Source: Parapedobacter pyrenivorans | Lineage (GTDB): Bacteria; Bacteroidota; Bacteroidia; Sphingobacteriales; Sphingobacteriaceae | Length of the DNA stretch: 64,000 nucleotides | Assembly: GCF_014636865.1 (NCBI RefSeq) | Contig: NZ_BMER01000001.1 | Coordinates: 1,166,718-1,230,717, forward strand | Direction of reading: 5' to 3' | Part shown: positions 1-6,535 of the stretch, piece by piece | Layout of the letters: the number at the start of each line of letters is the position of its first letter | Position numbering within the stretch: the stretch's first letter is position 1 | The notes under the pieces: model-generated | The model's database searches: none | What the model was told of the DNA's origin: nothing | What the model saw: the letters and a program-made list of their open reading frames with translations, nothing else | Program-made: the position numbers and the translations under genes

Positions 1-760
1 AAAGTAATGTGATTAAATAACTTATCGCGTTCTGTAGCAATGACGGATACTGCTTGGGGGCGGTAATGATAAACAGGGCATCGTTGGACGGCTGGGTATT
101 GATACCGCCTGTGCTTGAAGAAAACAAATTGTGCGCCGCCCAATTATTGCCTAAATGAATACCGATTGGAAAGTACAAACTTCCTGATTTTAGCAATGCC
201 GTCGAAAACAGCCAATGCCCAAATCCTGTTGTTATCAGCCCGAACATCATGCCGTAGTTTCCCCAAGCATTAAATGCGATCCAGTGCCATATCACAAAAA
301 GGAAAGCAAAAATCAAATTAGCCCCTAGGATTCCTGCCTGATCAACCGTCCGTTTAAAACAATATCCCCTAAAGATAAGCTCTTCGACAAGCACTGCCGG
401 AAGAAGTAGCAATGCACCCTTAGTTATCAATAGGTATTCCGCATGCGTATTAACCCGGATGTGCATTCCATTATGGAGCATTTGTGTACTAAATAGTACG
501 CTGAAAAACAAAATGCCGATAATGATCCCCAAAGGAAGGAAATGGATACGCCTGCGTTTGAAGTTAAGGCCAAGTTCCGATAAATTCTGACTCTCCCGCC
601 GATATAACAGCCAGCTGAAGAGCAACAGCAGCAGTGCCGACAAAAGGCTTACGCCCGTCGAGTAATCTAGGAGTAAGCTTGGCACAAAGGGAACCGCAAA
701 AAAGAGAATGGACAGAAGTGATATCGTAATTACCGGTTTGGTGTTAAGTAGTTTTTCCAT
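1..760 (-). CDS. CPBP-family intramembrane metalloprotease (CAAX protease-like), 3' end beyond window
   Basis: The reading frame opens at an ATG at 760 and stays open to the window edge (at least 253 residues), so the C-terminus is missing. The protein is very hydrophobic, with about seven membrane segments. It carries the CPBP signature: EELIFRG (first motif, EExxxR), a later FGHWLF segment, and an HLGNNW segment matching the histidine/asparagine motif. The family (PF02517) cleaves substrates within the membrane in the CAAX-prenyl-protease/Rce1 style; bacterial members often protect against bacteriocins or process signals, but the substrate here is unknown. It is divergently transcribed from a small XRE regulator. 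Family call is secure; function is inferred only from the family. Confidence 0.85.
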   Translation of the reverse strand, partial: MEKLLNTKPVITISLLSILFFAVPFVPSLLLDYSTGVSLLSALLLLLFSWLLYRRESQNLSELGLNFKRRRIHFLPLGIIIGILFFSVLFSTQMLHNGMHIRVNTHAEYLLITKGALLLLPAVLVEELIFRGYCFKRTVDQAGILGANLIFAFLFVIWHWIAFNAWGNYGMMFGLITTGFGHWLFSTALLKSGSLYFPIGIHLGNNWAAHNLFSSSTGGINTQPSNDALFIITAPKQYPSLLQNAISYLITLL

Positions 761-776
761 CGTAAAGCAAATGTAC

Positions 777-817
777 TATCTTTGGGTAGCTCAAACGGGC
801 GTCATTTCACAATGACG
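777..817 (+). promoter_or_regulatory. Promoter -7 box and hairpin/operator before the XRE gene
   Basis: TATCTTTG at 777-784 matches the Bacteroidota -7 consensus TAnnTTTG. It is followed by an inverted repeat CGTCATT-tcac-AATGACG (800-817). The repeat lies just after the expected start site, where an XRE repressor could bind its own promoter or where a leader hairpin would form. The -33 element is weak. Confidence 0.45.
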
Positions 818-858
818 TATATATGGCGTCCCGTGTCGCATCTTTCACTGCAAAAACG

Positions 859-1323
859 ATGGGCAATTACCATAAAGAGAAAATTTCCAACCTGGTGAAG
901 GAAGGCCGCGCAAGCAAAGGGTATACGCAGCGAGAGCTTTCCGAAATCATTGGCGTAAGCCTGAGATCCATACAGCGAATTGAAAATGCAGACGTGTTGC
1001 CGCGGGCATATACATTAAAATTATTATCACAGCACCTCGGTCTCCCGCCAGATATATGGCACGAAAACAACCCCACTCCCGACAAGACACTAGCCCAGCA
1101 ATCCGGACTTGAATCATTTCACTTCAGCGCTTCCGATCGGCGGCAGCTCAATCATAGACAAAGGCTTATTCTTACTTTTGGTATTGGAATCCTATTGACG
1201 TTACTTTTGGCGGCATTTTTAACGCAGTCCTCCGCTTTCCCCGAAACGGATTTTGAATTTTTGTTGCTGTTGACGAGCACAATATGCCTTTATACATTAA
1301 TCCTTCTTTTCATCTGGAAGTAG
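859..1323 (+). CDS. XRE-family helix-turn-helix regulator with two C-terminal membrane segments
   Basis: A 155-residue protein if translation starts at 859 (MGNYHKEKI); an in-frame ATG at 823 would add 12 residues but lies only 6 bases after a hairpin. Residues about 6-62 form a helix-turn-helix of the XRE/HTH_3 type (SKGYTQRELSEIIGVSLRSI, then QRIENADVLPRA). The C-terminal third has two hydrophobic segments, so the regulator is probably anchored in the inner membrane with its DNA-binding domain inside. This short HTH-plus-two-helices layout is common in Bacteroidota. The divergent neighbour is a CPBP protease, which may be its target; that pairing is inference. Confidence 0.8.
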   Translation: MGNYHKEKISNLVKEGRASKGYTQRELSEIIGVSLRSIQRIENADVLPRAYTLKLLSQHLGLPPDIWHENNPTPDKTLAQQSGLESFHFSASDRRQLNHRQRLILTFGIGILLTLLLAAFLTQSSAFPETDFEFLLLLTSTICLYTLILLFIWK

Positions 1324-1515
1324 CCGAGTTGTTTCAACACCCAGCTGCATCGTTTTTATCAACTTTTATTTAAAAATAGTGCGGATGGGCTTTTCTAGAT
1401 GAAACCAGAAATGAGCGTCGGCGGTGCAATCCAAGGCACTGCGGGTCACGGGATAACAAGATGATACGCTACAACAAACGGAAAAAGACCCCGGCGAAAA
1501 TGTGATGCATATAAT

Positions 1516-1591
1516 ATGCATCGGTTTAAAAAAGGAACACCCGCCGAAGGGCGGGTGTTTGTGGGAGCTACTGGGTTCGAACCAGTGACCC
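1516..1591 (-). repeat. 76-bp direct repeat, copy A (terminator plus tRNA-Val 3' third)
   Basis: Identical over 76 bases to 1864-1939. It holds the first two codons of the GIY-YIG gene (ATGCAT), a rho-independent terminator and the 3' third of tRNA-Val. The two copies flank the GIY-YIG gene at a spacing of 348 bases, as a tandem duplication or a mobile-cassette footprint would produce. Confidence 0.85.
1528..1559 (-). terminator. Rho-independent terminator (copy A)
   Basis: Read on the minus strand: a 10-bp stem AACACCCGCC/GGCGGGTGTT closed by a CTTC tetraloop, followed after CC by six T. It is identical to the terminator behind tRNA-Val and here ends the GIY-YIG/tRNA-fragment transcript. 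Confidence 0.85.
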
Positions 1592-1632
1592 TCCCGACAG
1601 TATGTCGGGATGCTCTGAGCCAGCTAAGTTCC
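1562..1632 (-). pseudogene. tRNA-Val-derived fragment with intact 3' half
   Basis: The T arm and acceptor 3' strand are identical to the intact tRNA-Val gene 350 bases away. The 5' side is damaged: the D arm is shortened (TTAGCTGGCTCAGAGCA) and the acceptor 5' strand no longer pairs. The anticodon arm is replaced by a 19-nt palindrome, TCCCGAC-5 nt-GTCGGGA, which would give an arm two nucleotides too long without U33. It overlaps the stop codon of the GIY-YIG gene. Not a working tRNA. Confidence 0.75.
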
Positions 1633-1869
1633 TGCGATTAGATTTTCCACCATTCTTCGGCTCTTCCATGATTTTATTTCACGTTCGCGGGCCATTGCCG
1701 CAGTCTTGGAAGTGATGGCTTCGTGGTATACCAAGTGCCAATCGTCGGCTTTTCCGGTGAAGCCCCTGTGCTGGGAATTGTGGCGCCTGAGCCGTTGAAG
1801 AATGTCCTTGCATGCGCCGATGTAGTAGCGGTCGAGCCTCGTCGAATAGATGATATACAGGTAATGCAT
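1624..1869 (-). CDS. GIY-YIG nuclease domain protein (81 aa) inserted in a tRNA-Val locus
   Basis: A single GIY-YIG domain of 81 residues. The N-terminus YLYIIYS and the YYIGACKD segment carry the GIY and YIG motifs; the conserved arginine lies in LQRLRRHN, and the metal-binding glutamate falls in AREREIKSWKSR. The family includes UvrC N-terminal domains, homing endonucleases and the small stand-alone proteins of the UPF0213/YhbQ type, to which this belongs by length. It starts inside one copy of a 76-bp repeat directly behind the tRNA-Val terminator and ends inside a broken tRNA copy, so it is embedded in tRNA-derived DNA on both sides. This looks like a tiny mobile cassette. Nuclease activity and mobility are inferred. 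Confidence 0.85.
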   Translation of the reverse strand: MHYLYIIYSTRLDRYYIGACKDILQRLRRHNSQHRGFTGKADDWHLVYHEAITSKTAAMAREREIKSWKSRRMVENLIAGT

Positions 1870-1939
1870 CGGTTTAAAAAAGGAACACCCGCCGAAGGGC
1901 GGGTGTTTGTGGGAGCTACTGGGTTCGAACCAGTGACCC
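1864..1939 (-). repeat. 76-bp direct repeat, copy B
   Basis: Second, identical copy of 1516-1591. It contains the start of the GIY-YIG gene, the terminator and the 3' third of the intact tRNA-Val. Confidence 0.85.
1876..1907 (-). terminator. Rho-independent terminator behind tRNA-Val (copy B)
   Basis: Ten-base-pair G+C-rich stem, CTTC loop and a run of six T on the minus strand, starting three bases after the tRNA discriminator base. Confidence 0.88.
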
Positions 1940-1984
1940 CCTGCTTGTAAGGCAGGTGCTCTGAACCAGCTGAGCTAAGCTCCC
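1910..1984 (-). tRNA. tRNA-Val (anticodon UAC)
   Basis: A 75-nt cloverleaf on the minus strand. The acceptor stem is GGGAGCT/AGCTCCC with discriminator A, and the D arm is GCTC...GAGC. The anticodon arm is CCTGC-CTTACAA-GCAGG, with U33 and anticodon UAC (reads GUA). The T arm has the TTCGAAC loop. CCA is not encoded. It is transcribed from the promoter near 2073-2102, behind a 5' tRNA fragment, and ends at the terminator 1876-1907. Confidence 0.95.
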
Positions 1985-2005
1985 ATTTGTTTTGCTCTTT
2001 TGTTC

Positions 2006-2059
2006 GTGACCCTCCCGACTGTATGTCGGGATGCTCTGAACCAGCTGAGCTAAGCTCCC
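2006..2059 (-). pseudogene. tRNA-Val-derived fragment with intact 5' half
   Basis: The acceptor 5' strand and D arm are identical to the intact tRNA-Val. The anticodon arm is replaced by the same TCCCGAC-5 nt-GTCGGGA palindrome seen at 1562-1632. The T arm is lost after GGGTCAC and replaced by unrelated A-rich sequence. Joined end to end, this 5' half and the 3' half at 1562-1632 would rebuild one tRNA-like molecule, so the two look like pieces of one split gene. Confidence 0.7.
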
Positions 2060-2072
2060 TTATTTGGGTCTG

Positions 2073-2102
2073 CAAATATAGTGCAGTTACGGGACTTTCA
2101 AA
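2073..2102 (-). promoter_or_regulatory. Promoter for the tRNA-Val transcript
   Basis: On the minus strand TTTG (2099-2102) and TATATTTG (2073-2080) are separated by 18 bases, a close match to the Bacteroidota -33/-7 consensus. The predicted start is just upstream of the first tRNA fragment. Confidence 0.65.
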
Positions 2103-2299
2103 ATTATTTTTTCATTTTTTATACCTACTCAAATTGACAGCTATTAAACGGAATTGCTAAAGCGGGGTACAGTGCATTAATTCTTCTTGCCAGGTAGGTG
2201 CAACAATCCACTTTTATTTGTGTCTATATAATTGTAGTTTTACACCTCCTTGTTAGGTACTTGCTTAATGCCTTTCAAGCCTCATTAATTTCCACGCAT

Positions 2300-3652
2300 A
2301 TGAAGCATTCGCGCATATTAATCGTAGACGACGATTCTGACGTACTAACCGCCGTACGCCTATTGCTTAAACAACACGTTGGAGAAGTCATTACCGAACA
2401 TAACCCCGAGCAGATTCCTGCTATACTCACCAAAGAGACGCTGGATCTGGTATTGTTGGATATGAACTTCAAAAGCACCATCAATACCGGCAATGAGGGG
2501 CTTTATTGGCTTAATCGCATCAAAACAATCAAGCCAGACCTGCCCGTGGTCATGATTACGGCTTATGGTGCTATCGATTTGGCGGTAACATCGCTCAAAC
2601 AAGGGGCGGCGGACTTTGTGGTCAAGCCCTGGCAAAATGAACAGCTGATCGCGGTCATTACGGGCTTGTTGTCAAAAAAGGACCGCAAAAAAAATGCTGA
2701 AAACAATGTAGGGGCCGATTTGGAGCTTATTGGCAAGTCGGAAGTGATGCAAGACCTACTTTATAAAGTCAGCAAAATTGCACCCACTGACGCCAATATA
2801 CTCGTACTGGGTGAAAACGGAACGGGTAAAGACCTGATCGCAACTGCGATTCACAGGCAATCCAAGCGTGCCGATAAACCATTTATTAAGGTAGACGTGG
2901 GCGCATTGACGGAAAGTCTATTTGAAAGTGAACTTTTCGGGCATAAAAAAGGAGCGTTTACCGATGCGCGGGAAGATCGCGTAGGCCGATTTGAGGCTGC
3001 TAATGGCGGCACACTTTTCCTCGATGAAATCGGTAATATTTCACTCCAACAACAAGCTAAGCTGCTGAGCGTATTGCAAAACAGGCAGGTTATACCGCTC
3101 GGTAGCAATACGCCTATTCCGGTAGATATCCGGTTGATTTGCGCTACCAATGTGCCATTGGCTGACCTGGCCAATGAAAATCGCTTTCGAAAAGATCTCA
3201 TTTACCGCGTCAACACGGTAGATTTACAGGTGCCTCCCTTGCGGGAGCGCGATGAAGATACCATCCGGATAGCGCGGCATTTCCTCCATAAGTATGCCGA
3301 AAAGTACATGAAATCTGCTGGAGACTTTGATAAACGCGCAGAGCAGAAACTACTCAACTATCACTATCCTGGGAATGTTAGGGAGCTGCAATATAGTATC
3401 GAGCGGGCGGTAATCATGGCTGAAGGACAGATTCTGGGGGCAGATGATCTCATTTTCTCACCTATTGAGCAAGCACCGAAAAAAAGCGAAAATCAACAAG
3501 CGGTTCCTGCACAACACAATCTTGTCGAGCTCGAACGCCTTACGATCGCTAACGTGGTGGAAAAACATGGGGGAAACATCAGTAAGGCAGCCAAGGAATT
3601 GGGGATTACACGGACGGCCCTATATCGTAGGTTGAGCAAATACGATATCTAA
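2300..3652 (+). CDS. NtrC-type sigma-54-dependent response regulator
   Basis: The start at 2300 (MKHSRILIVDDD) is chosen because the receiver domain begins there; the longer reading frame from 2198 adds a hydrophobic, unrelated stretch. Residues 1-125 are the receiver, with acidic pocket DDD and phospho-acceptor Asp in LVLLDMNF. Residues about 145-375 are the AAA+ sigma-54 activation domain, with Walker A GENGTGKD, a GAFTDA loop (a common variant of GAFTGA) and Walker B GGTLFLDEIG. The C-terminus is a Fis-type helix-turn-helix (GNISKAAKELGITRTALYRR). It activates sigma-54 promoters when phosphorylated by the kinase encoded two bases downstream. Confidence 0.92.
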   Translation: MKHSRILIVDDDSDVLTAVRLLLKQHVGEVITEHNPEQIPAILTKETLDLVLLDMNFKSTINTGNEGLYWLNRIKTIKPDLPVVMITAYGAIDLAVTSLKQGAADFVVKPWQNEQLIAVITGLLSKKDRKKNAENNVGADLELIGKSEVMQDLLYKVSKIAPTDANILVLGENGTGKDLIATAIHRQSKRADKPFIKVDVGALTESLFESELFGHKKGAFTDAREDRVGRFEAANGGTLFLDEIGNISLQQQAKLLSVLQNRQVIPLGSNTPIPVDIRLICATNVPLADLANENRFRKDLIYRVNTVDLQVPPLRERDEDTIRIARHFLHKYAEKYMKSAGDFDKRAEQKLLNYHYPGNVRELQYSIERAVIMAEGQILGADDLIFSPIEQAPKKSENQQAVPAQHNLVELERLTIANVVEKHGGNISKAAKELGITRTALYRRLSKYDI

Positions 3653-3654
3653 GG

Positions 3655-4974
3655 ATGCGGCGGTTCAGGCGGTTGATTTTCTTTCGGGCGATCTTGCTTT
3701 TGGTGGCGCTGACCGGCTTGGCTTATTTACTATTTAAGGCAGCATATCTCTATGCCGTATTGCTCGGCCCCATTTGTATCTGGTTGCTGGCGCTCAATTT
3801 CCGGTCACAGTTGCGAGCGTATCGCGAATTGGAAGAATTCGCTGAAGCAGCGCGCTACCGTGATTTTACCCGCCATTTCCCACTGAGTTATGCGAAGGCG
3901 GAACTGCTGCCCCTGCGAAGCGCATTCAATGAGATTAATGCTGTTTTCAAAAAGATAAGCGGTGAGCGCGAAACACAGTATCAATACCTGCACCAGATAC
4001 TGGAAATCGTGGATACCGCAATCCTCTCTTTTAAAATCGAAACCCATGAAGTGGTATGGATGAATGATGCATTTAAAAGGCTTTTCGGTATTCCCTATTT
4101 GCATCGCTTTGGGGGGCTCGAACGAAAGAACGAAGACCTGTACCAGAAAACGATGCAATTGGTGCCGGGGGAACAAACCCTGCTCAGTGTGAATTCCGCA
4201 AAAGGGAATATAAAACTGCTGCTCACGACCAGTCATTTCCAGACCCCGGAGGGTAAATTCCAGCTCGTTGTCTACCAAAATGTCAATGAGGCCATCGATG
4301 AGACAGAAGCTAAAGCATGGCAAAAGCTGCTGAGTGTGCTTACGCATGAAATTATGAATTCCATCGCCCCGATATCATCCCTCGCGGACACGCTGAAAAA
4401 CCGATTAGACCATCTGCCCAATAGCGAGGAATTGGAGGATATCCGGTTGGGAACTGAGACCATCAAGCGTCGCAGTGAGGGGCTCCTCAAGTTTGCCGGT
4501 ACATACCGATCGCTTAATAAGATTGAACGACCAAGCCTGAGTAAGGTGTTTGCTGCCGACCTGTTTGAAAATCTCTACCAGCTCATGGAACCTTCAATCC
4601 TTCAAAAAAACATCGAATTAGATATCATCTTGAAAGATACCCGATTGCAGTTAGAGCTTGACATCAATCTCATTGAACAAGTGTTGATTAACCTGCTGCT
4701 CAACGCCATGGAGGCCGTGAAGGAAAAGGAGGATGCCTACATTTCCCTTTCGGCCTCCGTCAGTGATGGTAAGCCGAAAATCAATGTGAGTGATAATGGG
4801 AAAGGAATCCCAGCTGATTTGCTGGAAAATATTTTTATTCCATTCTTCACCACCCGCAAAACGGGAAGCGGAATAGGGCTCACGCTGAGCAAACAGATTA
4901 TGCTGTTGCACGGTGGAAATATCCTTGTACATAGTGAAGAAGGGAAAGGGAGCGTCTTTACCCTCCAGTTTTGA
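3655..4974 (+). CDS. Membrane-bound sensor histidine kinase (partner of the NtrC-like regulator)
   Basis: 439 residues. Two N-terminal membrane segments (about 8-28 and 31-48) with almost no periplasmic loop suggest that it senses signals inside the cell or membrane. A PAS-like region (about 100-215) precedes the phosphorylation site, LTHEIMNSIAPISSLADTL (His near residue 231), an NtrB/PorY-like H-box rather than the usual HExRTPL. The ATP-binding domain follows, with N box (NLLLNAMEA), G1 (DNGKGIP) and G2 (GSGIGLTLSKQI). The gene starts two bases after the regulator's stop, so they form one operon. The signal is not evident. Confidence 0.9.
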   Translation: MRRFRRLIFFRAILLLVALTGLAYLLFKAAYLYAVLLGPICIWLLALNFRSQLRAYRELEEFAEAARYRDFTRHFPLSYAKAELLPLRSAFNEINAVFKKISGERETQYQYLHQILEIVDTAILSFKIETHEVVWMNDAFKRLFGIPYLHRFGGLERKNEDLYQKTMQLVPGEQTLLSVNSAKGNIKLLLTTSHFQTPEGKFQLVVYQNVNEAIDETEAKAWQKLLSVLTHEIMNSIAPISSLADTLKNRLDHLPNSEELEDIRLGTETIKRRSEGLLKFAGTYRSLNKIERPSLSKVFAADLFENLYQLMEPSILQKNIELDIILKDTRLQLELDINLIEQVLINLLLNAMEAVKEKEDAYISLSASVSDGKPKINVSDNGKGIPADLLENIFIPFFTTRKTGSGIGLTLSKQIMLLHGGNILVHSEEGKGSVFTLQF

Positions 4975-4978
4975 TGTT

Positions 4979-5008
4979 AAAAAAAAGCGCCACCGAAGCG
5001 ACGCTTTT
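4979..5008. terminator. Bidirectional hairpin terminator after the two-component operon
   Basis: AAAAGCG...CGCTTTT forms an outer stem usable on the plus strand right after the kinase stop. On the minus strand GCGUCGC-UUCG-GUGGCGC pairs fully with wobbles and is followed by eight U. The minus-strand form is the stronger. Confidence 0.6.
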
Positions 5009-5385
5009 CCAGATACTAAAACAAACAGTTCATACTTTATTAAGTAATTTACCGTTCTTTTTCAGCCTACCGTGGGAGGTATTGCTATATCGTTAATCCT
5101 TTTTTGAATTCTGCCGATAATACATATCCTATACGATAATACTGTGCCAATACGTACGGATGCTACTGAGAACGAAACGAAGTTTCGAGAATAGTGTCCA
5201 TGCGTTTGAAAATCAGTGAGATTTTCTATCGGACAAGTTGGCCGACGTAAGCTAGTAGCCATAATTTATCGCGCCGTTTGCAATGCGCTTAACCACACAA
5301 TGTAGAACTAATTCCCCAAAGTGTTGTTTTCTTCCGTCTTCCATAGCAACTTGCATTTAAACCGGGAGTTAGCTAAGTTTGTACG
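5009..5385. other. Intergenic region without a recognised gene
   Basis: About 375 bases between the kinase operon and a small hypothetical gene. A 66-codon frame on the minus strand (5062-5262) has no recognisable domain. The only clear signals are a TAAGTTTG -7 box at 5374-5381 with TTG 20 bases upstream, which drives the next gene, and the terminator at the left edge. Confidence 0.5.
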
Positions 5386-5727
5386 GTGAATGCATCAGTG
5401 ATAAACAGGAAATGGAATGAATTGCAAGCCGATACAGCGAAGCACTTTGAGATGGAAAAACCCGACATCAAAGTGATGTTATTCCTCATCGGCGTGCAAG
5501 AGTTGGGAAAAGGCCCAATGAAATTCAACAAAAGGCAGAAGGAAGAATTAATGCATATTGCCACCTGCAGGCTTTTCAGCGAGATGGGCTTTTATGAGCT
5601 TGAAGGGCTGGATCAGGATGGGTGGCCGCATTGGCAGCTCATCAAACCCATACCCAATTACACCCTTTTGGAACAGGAAATGGTAATCAAATCGTTGATT
5701 ATTGATTATTTCGAAGAAGCGGTTTAA
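5386..5727 (+). CDS. Conserved hypothetical protein, Bacteroidota type (113 aa)
   Basis: A soluble, acidic protein of 113 residues with no signal peptide, membrane segment or known catalytic motif. The central stretch FLIGVQELGKGPMKFNKRQK and the later LEGLDQDGWPHW look conserved and structured. Translation would start at GTG 5386; an in-frame GTG at 5398 is possible. A TTG-N20-TAAGTTTG promoter ends only five bases upstream, so the message is nearly leaderless or the later start is used. It lies 47 bases before a periplasmic cyclophilin gene. Function unknown. Confidence 0.7.
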   Translation: MNASVINRKWNELQADTAKHFEMEKPDIKVMLFLIGVQELGKGPMKFNKRQKEELMHIATCRLFSEMGFYELEGLDQDGWPHWQLIKPIPNYTLLEQEMVIKSLIIDYFEEAV

Positions 5728-5774
5728 TAACTGACATCCGTTACATAGCTATACGGGATTCAACGATTCAAAAT

Positions 5775-6521
5775 ATGAAGAAACTACTTTTGCTCATCGT
5801 ATTCGCCGCGTGTCATACGTTGCTCCACGGCGCTCCACCGCATAAATACGTACGAATCACGACGACCAATGGCGATCTCCTACTAAAATTATATGATGAG
5901 ACACCCCTACATCGCGACAACTTTGTGAAGCTGGTGCGCGAAGGTTATTATCAAGATTTGTTATTTCATCGTGTCATCCAGCATTTTATGATCCAGGGCG
6001 GCGATCCCAATTCCCGGTATGCCGCGGAAAAACAGCGCCTGGGCGAAGGAGGGCCGGGTTACACGATTCCCGCAGAGTTTAATGATAGCCTCTTCCACAA
6101 GAAAGGCGTCATCGCCGCAGCGCGCGATGACAATCCGGAAAAAGCATCTAGCGGATCCCAGTTTTATCTGGTACAGGGGCGTACATTTACCGACCGAGGT
6201 CTAGACAGCCTCGAACAGCTCCGACTGGGAGGGCGCAAAATCCCACCCAATCAACGTGAAGTATATAAGACACTTGGCGGTACCCCGCACCTCGACCAAA
6301 GCTATACCGTTTTCGGCGAGTTGATTTCGGGCACGGCCGTTGTCGATAGCATTGCGGCGGAAGGAACCGACCGATATGATAGACCGCTAAAAGACCAAAG
6401 AATGGATATGTTTCTTCTTACGCGCAGGGAGGCTATTAACCTTGAGCGCGAACAGGCCGGTTTGGAACCCCGAAACGGTATCTTCACTAAATTTCTGGAT
6501 TTATTAAAACCCAAGTATTAG
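5775..6521 (+). CDS. Cyclophilin-type peptidyl-prolyl cis-trans isomerase, exported
   Basis: 248 residues. An N-terminal signal peptide (MKKLLLLIVFAACHTLLHGA) sends it to the periplasm. Residues about 28-215 are a cyclophilin domain: FHRVIQHFMIQGGDP holds the catalytic Arg/Phe/Met/Gln set, GSQFYLVQG follows, and the last core block is YTVFGELISGTAVVDSI. An insertion around residues 135-175 (DSLEQLRLGGRKIPPNQREV) is typical of Bacteroidota homologues. It catalyses proline isomerisation during folding of exported proteins. The downstream AsmA-like gene is convergent, 14 bases away. Confidence 0.92.
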   Translation: MKKLLLLIVFAACHTLLHGAPPHKYVRITTTNGDLLLKLYDETPLHRDNFVKLVREGYYQDLLFHRVIQHFMIQGGDPNSRYAAEKQRLGEGGPGYTIPAEFNDSLFHKKGVIAAARDDNPEKASSGSQFYLVQGRTFTDRGLDSLEQLRLGGRKIPPNQREVYKTLGGTPHLDQSYTVFGELISGTAVVDSIAAEGTDRYDRPLKDQRMDMFLLTRREAINLEREQAGLEPRNGIFTKFLDLLKPKY

Positions 6522-6535
6522 TCGCGGAGCTCTGG

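Noticed and set aside
1674-2075. 133-codon minus-strand frame through the tRNA locus
   Set aside because: Its sequence is the translation of tRNA and terminator DNA in the wrong frame; no protein gene is plausible there.
5062-5262. 66-codon minus-strand frame upstream of the terminator at 4979-5008
   Set aside because: No recognisable domain or good promoter; kept only as a note in the intergenic entry.
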